A stretch of DNA of 64,000 nucleotides, taken from assembly GCA_030651305.1 (NCBI GenBank), contig JAUSCI010000033.1, positions 62,001-126,000 of the forward strand. The letters are read 5' to 3'. This document shows, one piece after another, positions 41,548 through 50,311 of the stretch. Numbering within the stretch: the first letter of the stretch is position 1; every line of letters starts with the position of its first letter. Both the position numbers and the translations under genes were made by a program. This stretch comes from Sulfuritalea sp. (GTDB lineage: Bacteria > Pseudomonadota > Gammaproteobacteria > Burkholderiales > Rhodocyclaceae). The notes under the pieces were generated by a model. The model was given only the letters and a program-made list of their open reading frames with translations. It ran no database searches and had not been told where the DNA came from.

Positions 41548-43699
41548 AAACTATCTCGCCGCGATTAACAAGTGCCGCCATGGTGGAGGCAGCCGCAGGA
41601 ATTTCTTCCGCAGTTCTCATAAAAATGACACCTTCTGCCAGATCCTCGGTGCCGCCCACTGGTACGGGGTTTCGTGCCATGGCCGCGAGTACCGCCTGGC
41701 GAGGAAGATTGACATCTATCAGTCCGCAGAATCCTACCCATGCCGGAAAGCGCGGATTGATCTCGATCAGTTCAAGCCTGTCCGTCATCGAGTCGCGAAT
41801 GAACTCGACGTCGGCCGGACCGACCCAACCCACCTTCTTCATCATGTCGCCCAGATCCGCGACGGCTTGCGACAACGCGACCGGTATGGCGCCCCAGGTC
41901 TTGCCGCGTTCGCACATCACGAGTTTTTTCAAGGGAAGGGCACCGATCATGCTCCCCGCCCGATCGCACACCAGGCCAACGCCGAACTCCTCGCCAAACA
42001 CCGAAGGCTGGGCAAGCACTTGCGCGTCACCCTCGGCCTTGAACCGCATCCATGCCACGAGTGCCTGCTGCAGCGTGAACACGCGGGCGGCGCCGGCAAA
42101 AATTCCCTTGAGCATCAGCGGACTCCCCAATCGTTCCCAGGCACGAACCAGATCGGAACGGCTCCTGATCAGCATCGTTTCAGGATATTCAAAGCCGGTC
42201 CATTGATGCCGGCCAATCAATTCGGCAAGCGCCTGCTTGCCCAGCTTGCGTCGCGCCGAGGCGTTGGGCAGCAAGGTCCTGACTCCAATACGGTCGAGCT
42301 CCGGGGCAATGCGTTGAAACCGTCCGATTTCAAAATCAAGATTGGGTATCACGACATCCAGACCGCTCTTTTTTCGTATCGTCGCCAACTGATCGAAAAG
42401 CATTGCATCGCCTTCATGTTCCTTCTCTTCATCATTCTCGACACTGATCCGGCGACAGACGTCAAACAGCTCGGAACGAAACAGGCCGGTATCGTTTGGC
42501 GCGTAGGTAAGGCCCAGCAGGCGGCCGACTTCCGGTGCATTCCTCAGGCAACGGGCCACCCCGAGGCCGGGCTGGGTCAATTCAAAGGCCGAAATGCCGG
42601 TGACGCCTACCGCCAGATCGCCCGTCTTCCTGCGCATCGTCTTTCCCGCCGGAACCTGCGCGCTCCCAGACCGCCTGAGCTGACGAACCGAGGCAATCGG
42701 GACCACCATTTCCTGGACATCCCTGACGTACATGGAACCTACCCGAACCGTTCGCGGTGCACGTCCTCCCGGAGACAGGATTTCGCGGAGCAGGGCAACC
42801 GGCATGTTGCCGCCGGCAAACTCGGTCAGCAGTATCCATGCCGGAAACCGGCAGTTGATCTCGATCAGATGGAATTGACCCCCATTTGCCGATCGCACGA
42901 ACTCCAGTTCCAGCGGTCCTCGCCAATGAAGCCGGCTCAGCAAACGCAATGCGACGCGTTTGAGCACGGGATCCGCGATGACGGCACCCACCACGCTTTT
43001 GCCGCGCTGATTGGTACCCAGCTTGCGTGCCGAAGCCATCGCGAGGCAGCTTCCATCGCCACGCGCAACCACCGCCACCATGTACTCGCTGCCGTCGATC
43101 GCTTCCTGCAACAGCACGCCGCCGCCCCATTTGGCGGCCAGGATTTCCGCCTCGAATACCGCCTGCTCCCGGTTGAAGACCTTTTTTGCACCCGCGACGG
43201 TTCCCTTGACCCACAGGGGATAGCCAAAATTGTCGGCATGCAGCGCCACGGCGGACAGATCGCGCACATGCTCCGTTCGCGGCGTAGCAACCTCATTGGC
43301 ATAACAGAACGCACTGAGATTCGCCTTGCTGATCGCCTGCACGTCTCCGACTTCGGGCAGCAAGGTACGGATTCCCGCGCGAGCCAGGCGGCTCGACAAG
43401 CGGGAGATGATGGGCACCTCGAGATCAAGGCAGGGCACAAGGGCGTCGATCGGGTATTTCTTGTGCAACTCCAGAAGCCGCTGCAGGACGGCTTCATCTC
43501 CATGCGCGATGGGCGGAATCATGTGCAACTGGTCGGCCACGCCGGGCGTCCAGCCTCCCGTCGAGAAAGGATCGTAGACCAGTCCTTCGATCTGAAGCGC
43601 CCCGCGCCATCCCTTGCGCAGCGCTCGCGCGACGGCAAGCCCGGGCTCAGGATTGTCGAGTCCGGCCAAACCCGTAAGCGCGACACGAATTCCAGGCAT
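41540..43699 (-). CDS. Tandem ATP-grasp ligase (carbamoyl-phosphate synthetase large-chain-like)
   Basis: 719 aa built from two ATP-grasp halves, about 1-345 and 365-719. Each half starts like a pre-ATP-grasp domain (VALTGLAGLDNPEPGLAVAR; VGVTGISAFELTQPGLGVAR) and has a nucleotide-binding Lys (LWVKGTVAGAKKVF; LMLKGIFAGAARVF) and a metal-binding Glu/Asn loop (LIEINCRFPAW; LIEINPRFPAW). Both active sites therefore appear usable. ATP-grasp enzymes make acyl-phosphates and join carboxylates to amines or thiols; two sites in one chain suggest two sequential ligations or phosphorylations. It begins 2 bases after the PqqD-like gene. Confidence 0.9.
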   Translation of the reverse strand: MPGIRVALTGLAGLDNPEPGLAVARALRKGWRGALQIEGLVYDPFSTGGWTPGVADQLHMIPPIAHGDEAVLQRLLELHKKYPIDALVPCLDLEVPIISRLSSRLARAGIRTLLPEVGDVQAISKANLSAFCYANEVATPRTEHVRDLSAVALHADNFGYPLWVKGTVAGAKKVFNREQAVFEAEILAAKWGGGVLLQEAIDGSEYMVAVVARGDGSCLAMASARKLGTNQRGKSVVGAVIADPVLKRVALRLLSRLHWRGPLELEFVRSANGGQFHLIEINCRFPAWILLTEFAGGNMPVALLREILSPGGRAPRTVRVGSMYVRDVQEMVVPIASVRQLRRSGSAQVPAGKTMRRKTGDLAVGVTGISAFELTQPGLGVARCLRNAPEVGRLLGLTYAPNDTGLFRSELFDVCRRISVENDEEKEHEGDAMLFDQLATIRKKSGLDVVIPNLDFEIGRFQRIAPELDRIGVRTLLPNASARRKLGKQALAELIGRHQWTGFEYPETMLIRSRSDLVRAWERLGSPLMLKGIFAGAARVFTLQQALVAWMRFKAEGDAQVLAQPSVFGEEFGVGLVCDRAGSMIGALPLKKLVMCERGKTWGAIPVALSQAVADLGDMMKKVGWVGPADVEFIRDSMTDRLELIEINPRFPAWVGFCGLIDVNLPRQAVLAAMARNPVPVGGTEDLAEGVIFMRTAEEIPAAASTMAALVNRGEIVYG

Positions 43700-43701
43700 G
43701 G

Positions 43702-43977
43702 TCAGCCCTGCTCCAGCAAATCCATCAGGTGCAACTCCCTGACCAGAGCCAGGACATCCTTTCGCGCAGCATCGGGAGCAACGTCGAAGCTTCTGGTCAG
43801 CCCCGCGGCCAGCGCATCGGCATCGACGCCCTTTTTTAGAGCCTTCAGGCTGACCCAGGCGGACTCATTGCAGACACAGATTGTTCCGCTCTGGGTATCG
43901 AGCATCATCCCGCCCTTGCCCTCCGCGTCTGCTTCCAGGCGAACGTAGGGCCGCAATTTCAGCCGGGTGGTCTTCAC
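43702..43977 (-). CDS. PqqD-family peptide-binding protein
   Basis: 91 aa. LRPYVRLEADAEGKGGMMLD and TICVCNESAWVSLKALKKG, followed by helical DALAAGLTRSFDV and FV-type LALVRELHLMDLLEQ, match the winged-helix PqqD/RRE fold. PqqD proteins present a precursor peptide or protein to a modifying enzyme. No short precursor peptide gene was seen close by, so the client may be the large TPR protein encoded upstream, whose stop overlaps this start by 4 bases. Confidence 0.8.
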   Translation of the reverse strand: MKTTRLKLRPYVRLEADAEGKGGMMLDTQSGTICVCNESAWVSLKALKKGVDADALAAGLTRSFDVAPDAARKDVLALVRELHLMDLLEQG

Positions 43978-46900
43978 GACTTCTTGGCGGCAGCCATTCC
44001 TTGCAAGGCGTCCGGATAAGTTGGCGAAATCCGCAATGCACGCGAAAAATACGTTTGAGCCCCGGCCGCATCCTTGAGCGCAAGCCGGGTATAGCCGCGG
44101 CCGGTCAGCGCATCGATGCCAAACGGACTTGCAGTTACCGCGGCAGCGAACAATTCATCGGCTTTGGCATGTTCGCCAAGACGATAGTGTGCCCAGGCCA
44201 GCGTCGTCCCGGCCGAATATTCGATCGTCCAATATTGACTGGTGCCCGGAATCGGAACGACGTCGACAATCGGCAGCAACTGCCTGGGTTCAAGCTTCAT
44301 CGCGGCCTCAAGCAGCGGCAAAGCCTCCCGATACTTGCCTTGGCGGAACAAGGCAAATCCCTTGCCCCGCGACAGATTCGGATCCGTGGCCCCTGCCTTC
44401 AATGCCGCGTCAAAGCGCTTGATGGCATTTGCATTGTCGCCGGAAAAATACAATCCCCAGGCGAGACTGGGAAGCGACTCGCGTGCTGCTTTGGGCGAAA
44501 GGTTCAAACGGTCGAATGCCGGCTCGATATAGGCAGGAGCAAGCGCGGCCGCGGCCGCGGCCTTGCGGCCCGCCAGTTCTTCATCGCCGAGACCGATCGC
44601 GGCCCGTGCCAGCAGGTACTGGATGTCCGATGAATAGGGGTAGGCCTTCTCGCCGAGGACAAGGATCTCCTTCGCCTGCGAGTACGCTCTTGCATCGATC
44701 ATTTTTGCCGTCGGCGCGGTGTAAGACATCACGCCCTGATAGGGAGCCAGGGAGTAGGCGGCCACCAGTGCCTTGGCCGCGACGGGAAACTGCTTGCCCT
44801 CGACGGCGACGTAGCCCAGTCCCTTGTGCGAAAGGTAGGCACCGGGCGTCTTTGCGACTATCGCCTGGAAGGCCCTTCCCGCGCCTTCGTAATCCTTCTT
44901 GTAGAAGGCCAGCCAGGCCAGGCCGTCATCAATGAGCCACATAAATTCCGCGGGACTCTCTTTTCGTGCGCTCTCGAATCTGGCTCTGGCTTGTTCGAAC
45001 TGACCGGCTTCGAGCAGACCCCAGGCCTGCTGATACAGGACAAGTTCCGCTTTGCGCGCGGCGATACGCCCGCTTTGCGAGGCGTAATTGTCACGGTCGA
45101 TCTTCAAAGCCTTGTCGAAAGCACCAGCCGCAGCCTTGGGATCTCCCATGGCCAGCAGCGTCCAGCCGCGCCCGTCCTCGGCAGAAGGGTTCCTCGCGCC
45201 GGCGGCAGCGTCCAGTTTTGCCTCGAACGCGCCCAGCGCCTTCTTGTAGTCGCCCTTGTAGTACGCCTCCCAGGCTTCCTTCACCAGCGCAGTCTTGCGG
45301 AACTGAATCGTGGCCAGACCGGATTGGGCCGACGCGTGATAGGGAATCGCCTTGAGCGCAGTCTTGAAGCTCTTTTCAGCCTCGGCGGCCTGGTCGCTGC
45401 CCAACTGTGCCCAGCCGAGCCCGGCGTAGGCGTCTCCGCTGTTGCCGCCTTTGATGGCCGCTTCAAACGACTTTCTGGCGCCGGGCAGGTTGTTCAGCGC
45501 GAGTTGCGTCCATCCGGTACCCAGCAGCCCGCTCACCGCCGTCCCTCCCGCCGCGGCATACTGCTCAAATCGCTTCGCCGCCGCCGCGGCGCCTCCGGCA
45601 TAGTAGAGCCCCCATCCCAGCGACAACAAGGCCGCCTGCTTCGACTGCGAACCAAGCGCGACCTTGTCGAAAACCGGATCGATGTAGAACGGCGCAAGCT
45701 CCGCGGCCCTCGCCAGACTCACACCGGCACCCCGCTCCTCATTCAAGCCGGATTGCGCCCGCGCCAGCAGAAGATGGATGTCGGCAGAATAAGGGTAGAT
45801 ACGCTCTCCCAGCGCCAGGATTTCCTTCGCATCGCGGAACTGGCCAGCGTCGACCAGCTTCACTGCGGGAGTCGCGTAAGCGGCCAGCACCTGATAGGGA
45901 TTCAACTGCAGGGACCGTGATACATGCCTGGTAGCGGTACTGAAATCCTTTCTTTCCAGCGCGACCCGGCCGAGGCCCATTTCCGAGAGGTAGGCGTCCT
46001 TGTTCGCCGCCACAACGGCGGCAAATGCCTTCTCGGCGCCCGCGTAGTCCTTTTGGAAGAACAACGCCCAGCCGAGCCCGTCCTCGATCAGCCATTGCAA
46101 ATCTGCCGGTGTCTCGCCACGCGCCTTGCCGAACATCGCAACCGCTTCGTCGACGCGTTCCAGATCAAGCAGCGCCCAGGCCTGCCGATAGCCGACCAGC
46201 AGTCTGCTGTCTGCCACTGCAAGACCGCTCGACGAATAGAAGAACTGCGGATCCAAGGCAATCGCCGAGCGAAACGCGTCGCGAGCTTCCTTTGGCTTTC
46301 CCAGCGCCAGCAAAGCCCAGCCACGACCATCCTGGGCGGACGGATTCTTGATCGCCGCTGCCTCGACGCGCTTGCCGTCAAACAAGCTCAACGCTTTTTC
46401 ATACTCACCCTTGTAGTAGGCCTCCCATCCATCCTTGACCAGACGCGTCTTGAGCGCCTGGAGGCCGCCGATCCCTGCCTGGGCGGATGTATTGCCCGGG
46501 TCATCAGCCAGCACCTTGCGAAACGCGGACTCTGCAGCCGCACCCTGCCCTTCGGCCAGAAGCGCATAGCCCAGGCCGATCCTGTATGCGGAAACCCTGG
46601 GGTAACGGCTGATCAGGTTTTCGTAGGTTCTTCTGCCAAGAGCCGGATCGTTCATGGCAATCAGCACTGATGACAACAGCCCGTTGAGTCCCGGATTGTC
46701 GCTGGTCGTTTCGATGCCGCCCAGCACCTGGCTCAGGGCCTCCTTGAACTCGCCCTTGACGAGAGCAATGCGCGCCAGCCCGTCGCGACAGAAAAAGCAT
46801 TTTGCATCGCGGCCCAGACCACGCTCGAATTCCTGCCTGGCCTTTGCCAGGTCGCCGCCATTGAACGCCAGCCATCCCAGGCCCACCGCTGCGTCCGGCT

Positions 46901-47357
46901 TTCCGCCCGCTGCGGCCTCCTTTTCCTCATCATGGAAATGCTTCGCCGCCGCTTCGAGGTCACCCTTCTTCATGGCGAGCCATCCCTTCAGGTCGTGAAC
47001 CATGGGCCGTTGCCAGCCAGCCGCGACCGGTTCCGCCTTTTTCAGATAGTTCTCAGCCTCCACGTAGTTGCCTGTCTTGGTAAACACCCAGGCCAATCCC
47101 AGAAGCGCATCGAAGTCATTAGGCCAGGACTTTTCAAGCTTGCGAAAGCTGCTCATGGCCGAACCATAGTCGTCGAGCATGAACTGGCTCCAGCCCAGGA
47201 TGCCCAGATCGTCGAGGCTCGAACTTCCTGCGGCCAGATCCCGCGCCTCGACGAATTTCTTCGCGACGAAGGTTTCTTCTGCTCCGGCAAAGCTTGCGGA
47301 CGAGAATGCAAGCATTGAAAACAGGGTCATGGCCCTGAACATTTGCGACCTTCTCAT
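43974..47357 (-). CDS. Secreted giant TPR protein with an internal 385-residue duplication
   Basis: 1127 aa from ATG at 47357, preceded by GGGAGAA; a signal peptide (MFRAMTLFSMLAFSSASFAG) directs it to the periplasm. The rest is nearly continuous TPR-like repeat (GLGWAQLGSDQAAEAEKSFK type units). Two long segments repeat at a 385-residue period: one begins LVKDGWEAYYKGEYEKAL near residue 306 and the other LVKEAWEAYYKGDYKKAL near 691, each passing through NPSA(Q/E)DGRGW, YQAWxLL and YPYSxDIxxLLAR. It is the first gene of the operon and could be a scaffold or modification target for the enzymes downstream. Confidence 0.88.
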   Translation of the reverse strand: MRRSQMFRAMTLFSMLAFSSASFAGAEETFVAKKFVEARDLAAGSSSLDDLGILGWSQFMLDDYGSAMSSFRKLEKSWPNDFDALLGLAWVFTKTGNYVEAENYLKKAEPVAAGWQRPMVHDLKGWLAMKKGDLEAAAKHFHDEEKEAAAGGKPDAAVGLGWLAFNGGDLAKARQEFERGLGRDAKCFFCRDGLARIALVKGEFKEALSQVLGGIETTSDNPGLNGLLSSVLIAMNDPALGRRTYENLISRYPRVSAYRIGLGYALLAEGQGAAAESAFRKVLADDPGNTSAQAGIGGLQALKTRLVKDGWEAYYKGEYEKALSLFDGKRVEAAAIKNPSAQDGRGWALLALGKPKEARDAFRSAIALDPQFFYSSSGLAVADSRLLVGYRQAWALLDLERVDEAVAMFGKARGETPADLQWLIEDGLGWALFFQKDYAGAEKAFAAVVAANKDAYLSEMGLGRVALERKDFSTATRHVSRSLQLNPYQVLAAYATPAVKLVDAGQFRDAKEILALGERIYPYSADIHLLLARAQSGLNEERGAGVSLARAAELAPFYIDPVFDKVALGSQSKQAALLSLGWGLYYAGGAAAAAKRFEQYAAAGGTAVSGLLGTGWTQLALNNLPGARKSFEAAIKGGNSGDAYAGLGWAQLGSDQAAEAEKSFKTALKAIPYHASAQSGLATIQFRKTALVKEAWEAYYKGDYKKALGAFEAKLDAAAGARNPSAEDGRGWTLLAMGDPKAAAGAFDKALKIDRDNYASQSGRIAARKAELVLYQQAWGLLEAGQFEQARARFESARKESPAEFMWLIDDGLAWLAFYKKDYEGAGRAFQAIVAKTPGAYLSHKGLGYVAVEGKQFPVAAKALVAAYSLAPYQGVMSYTAPTAKMIDARAYSQAKEILVLGEKAYPYSSDIQYLLARAAIGLGDEELAGRKAAAAAALAPAYIEPAFDRLNLSPKAARESLPSLAWGLYFSGDNANAIKRFDAALKAGATDPNLSRGKGFALFRQGKYREALPLLEAAMKLEPRQLLPIVDVVPIPGTSQYWTIEYSAGTTLAWAHYRLGEHAKADELFAAAVTASPFGIDALTGRGYTRLALKDAAGAQTYFSRALRISPTYPDALQGMAAAKKS

Positions 47358-47710
47358 GACAGTTCTCCCATAAGAATGTGAAGAAACAGGAATTCGCGAT
47401 CGACGCTCAAGGCCGCCATGGAGCGAGCCGCAGAAACCGCCGCTGCCTGCCTGCCAAAACGCCATCGGCGCGCGGTGACCAGCATTCGACCAAACTACAC
47501 TGAGCTTTCATGTTACCGACCAATTGAATCGGAATATAGCGATAATCCGCCGTCTGCCGTGCAGAACAGTTGACGCAGATCAAGGCCGAATCGCTTACCC
47601 ACGAATGCTTCGGCTACCCCTCCAGGCGGCTGTCTTTCCGGAAAACCTGCTTCATTCAGGCCCTGCGCCGGTCAACCGGGTTTCGGCACCAAGGGAGAAG
47701 TTCCGATTCT
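47358..47710. other. Intergenic leader region upstream of the TPR operon (no gene seen)
   Basis: This part of the 523-base divergent gap between the TPR operon and the cyclase gene must carry the operon promoter. I found no convincing gene, tRNA or known riboswitch in it. Short open frames exist but have no ribosome-binding sites or recognisable products. Confidence 0.5.
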
Positions 47711-47830
47711 GATGATGCCCCTGCGGAGTGGGCTAAGCTCGCAAACAACGCGAGCAAAGCCACTCCGGATGATGATGCCCCTGCGGAGCGGGCTAAGCCG
47801 GCAAAAGACGCGAGCAAAGCCACTCCGGAT
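47711..47830. repeat. Tandem duplication of a 60-bp unit upstream of the cyclase gene
   Basis: Units at 47711-47770 and 47771-47830 are of identical length and differ at only a few sites. Each begins GATGATGCCCCTGCGGAG and ends GCCACTCCGGAT. Both are open in one frame (DDAPAE...SKATPD, 20 residues), but no start context supports translation. It ends 50 bases before the cyclase ATG at 47881. Confidence 0.85.
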
Positions 47831-47880
47831 GGTTACAATAGCCGTTATCTTCAGCCAAAAGATACCTACTCATATCGCGT

Positions 47881-50238
47881 ATGCAAATCGGCTTCGAAAC
47901 CATTCGCGAGATACTCGAACACCGCCTGCACCAGGACGATATCGAGCGGCTGCTGGACGGACTTGACGAGAGCGGCAAGGCCCAGCTGTTCTACCGCATT
48001 ACCGAGCTTCTGCGCCGCACCACGGCGCTTGCCGACATTGCCAATCGCGTATCCGACAGCCTCTCGCTCGACGTGTTGTTTCCGCGCCTGATGGAAGTGG
48101 TTACCGAGGCGCTGAACGCCGACCGCAGTTCCCTCTTTCTTTTCGATCCGGAAACAAATGAGTTGTTCTCGCGGGTCATGCAGGGCGATGTCATAGGAGA
48201 AATTCGCTTTCCCTGCCACCTCGGTGTCGCCGGCTCGGTATTCACCAGCGGCCAGGCCGAAATCATCACCGATGTGTATGCCGACCCGCGCTTCAATCAG
48301 GAGGTCGACCGGCGCACCGGCTACCGCACCCGGAATATCCTTTGCGTCCCGATCCGCAACAAGAACCGCGAAGTGATCGGCATCACCCAGGCGCTGAACA
48401 AGCATGTCGGCGACTTTGACGCCGAAGACCAGCGGCTGCTCGAAGGGCTGTCGCTGCAGGCCTCCGCGGCTCTCGAAAACGCGCGGCTGTTCGAGAAAGT
48501 CGAACGCCAGCAGCGCGAAGAGGCAATGCTGCTGGAAGTAAGCATCTCGATCGTCTCCGAGATCCACCTCAATCCGCTGCTGGCCAAGATCATGGCGGCG
48601 GCGACCACGCTGCTCGAAGCCGACCGCGGCACCCTGTTCCTCTACGACGCCACCCGTGATGAGCTGTTTTCGCGCGTCGCCGGCGGTATTGGCGGCGAGG
48701 AGATTCGCTTTCCGGCCAATGCGGGTATCGCCGGGGAGTGCTTCAGCAGCGGCGGCGTGATCAACATTTGCGACGCCTACAGCGATTCCCGTTTCAACCC
48801 GGAGTTCGACCGGCACACCGGCTACCGCACCCACAGCCTGCTGTGCATGCCGATTCTCGCCAGAGGCGAGCGCAGGATCGGCGTGATGCAGATATTGAAT
48901 CGCAAGGGCGGCATGTTTGGCAGCGCCGACGAAAGGCGACTGCGGGCCTTCTCGGCGCAAGCCGCCGTGGCCATCGAGAATGCCCAGTTGTTCGAGGAGG
49001 TCAGTGCCGAGCGCAACTACAATGAGGCCATTCTGCACAGCATGAACAATGCCGTGCTGACGCTGGATGCCGACGGCGTACTGAGGAAGGTCAACGAAAC
49101 GGCCGTCCGCATGTTGCGCCGCAGTGCCGAGGACCTGGTCGGCCATACGCTGCATGAGCATTTCACCGGTCGCAACAGCTGGGTCGCAAAAAGCCTGGAA
49201 AAGGTTCGTGCTTCGGGCAAGACCGACCTCACCGTCGATACCGATCTGTTCGTCGATGGCGCCGAGGTGATTTCGATAAACCTTTCCACCGTTCCGCTCA
49301 CCAGCACGCGCAACGAGTTGATCGGCTACATGCTGATGATGGAGGACATCACCCGCGAGAAGCGTTTGCGCAACACCATGTCGCGCTACATGAGCAAGTC
49401 GGTGGTGGACCAGCTGATGGAGAGCGGAGAGTCGGTGCTGGGCGGCACGGGGCGCGACGTCAGCGTGCTGTTTTCGGACATCCGCGGCTTCACCTCGATA
49501 TCGGAGCGCCTGGGAGCCAAGGAAACCGTGGCCTTGCTCAACGAGTATTTCACCGACATGGTGGATATCGTGTTCGCCCACAACGGGGTACTCGACAAAT
49601 ATATCGGCGACATGATCATGGCGGTATTCGGCTCGGTGCTGCAGAGCGCGGATGACGCCAGCAATGCGGTCATGGTCGGCAACAAGATGATGACCGGCCT
49701 GCACCAGCTGAATCGCCGTCGCGCAGGACGCGGCGGCGAGGAGATCCGCATCGGCGTGGGCATCAGCACCGGCAATGTCGTCGCCGGGAACATAGGCTCG
49801 CTGAAACGCATGGAGTACACCGTGATCGGCGACCGGGTCAATCTGGCGGAACGCCTCGAAAGCGCCAACAAGTTCTACGGCACCTCGATCCTGATGTGCG
49901 AGCAGACCTACGCCGCCATCAAGGATCACGCCGCGGCCCGCGAGATCGACCTGATTCGCGTACGCGGCCGGGATACGCCGGTCGCAATTTACGAGGCGCT
50001 TGGCCATCACTCCGAAGACAGCTTCCCGCACGCCGCGGAATTGCTGGGGGCCTTCACCGAAGGACTCGCCCTCTACCGCCAGCGCGACTGGCCCGGCGCC
50101 GAGCACTATTTCAAGCAGGCGCAGGCCGCCAACCCCGCCGATGGACCGTCAAGAATCTACCTGGAGCGCTGCCAGGTCTATCGCAGCACCCCGCCGCCCG
50201 CGGCATGGGACGGCGTCTGGACCGTACATACCAAGTAG
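47881..50238 (+). CDS. GAF-GAF-PAS class III adenylate cyclase
   Basis: 785 aa, soluble. Two GAF domains (about 45-210 and 225-380) each carry a DxxxDRSSLFLFD/DRGTLFLYD-like core and the pattern ADPRFNQEVDRRTGYRT / SDSRFNPEFDRHTGYRT found in cyclic-nucleotide-binding GAFs. A PAS domain spans about 383-500. The cyclase domain has both metal Asp residues (VSVLFSDIRGFTSISE and YIGDMIMAVFGS) and VIGDRVNLAERLESA. A short TPR-like end (FTEGLALYRQRDWPGAEHYF) is typical of this family. It probably makes cAMP under cyclic-nucleotide and PAS control. Confidence 0.93.
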   Translation: MQIGFETIREILEHRLHQDDIERLLDGLDESGKAQLFYRITELLRRTTALADIANRVSDSLSLDVLFPRLMEVVTEALNADRSSLFLFDPETNELFSRVMQGDVIGEIRFPCHLGVAGSVFTSGQAEIITDVYADPRFNQEVDRRTGYRTRNILCVPIRNKNREVIGITQALNKHVGDFDAEDQRLLEGLSLQASAALENARLFEKVERQQREEAMLLEVSISIVSEIHLNPLLAKIMAAATTLLEADRGTLFLYDATRDELFSRVAGGIGGEEIRFPANAGIAGECFSSGGVINICDAYSDSRFNPEFDRHTGYRTHSLLCMPILARGERRIGVMQILNRKGGMFGSADERRLRAFSAQAAVAIENAQLFEEVSAERNYNEAILHSMNNAVLTLDADGVLRKVNETAVRMLRRSAEDLVGHTLHEHFTGRNSWVAKSLEKVRASGKTDLTVDTDLFVDGAEVISINLSTVPLTSTRNELIGYMLMMEDITREKRLRNTMSRYMSKSVVDQLMESGESVLGGTGRDVSVLFSDIRGFTSISERLGAKETVALLNEYFTDMVDIVFAHNGVLDKYIGDMIMAVFGSVLQSADDASNAVMVGNKMMTGLHQLNRRRAGRGGEEIRIGVGISTGNVVAGNIGSLKRMEYTVIGDRVNLAERLESANKFYGTSILMCEQTYAAIKDHAAAREIDLIRVRGRDTPVAIYEALGHHSEDSFPHAAELLGAFTEGLALYRQRDWPGAEHYFKQAQAANPADGPSRIYLERCQVYRSTPPPAAWDGVWTVHTK

Positions 50239-50311
50239 TCCGCCGCCACCCGAGGCCGCGATTCTTCACCCGGATTGACCGATTGCTGACCGACGCCAGG
50301 ACAATGAACTG

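Noticed and set aside
41867-43948. 693-codon open frame on the plus strand
   Set aside because: Antisense to the tandem ATP-grasp gene; composition of a complementary strand and no start context.
47640-47710. Possible cyclic-di-GMP riboswitch before the cyclase
   Set aside because: GC-rich hairpins are present but the conserved GEMM bases were not found.
47866-50106. 746-codon open frame on the minus strand
   Set aside because: Antisense to the GAF/PAS cyclase; no domain, low-complexity complement pattern.
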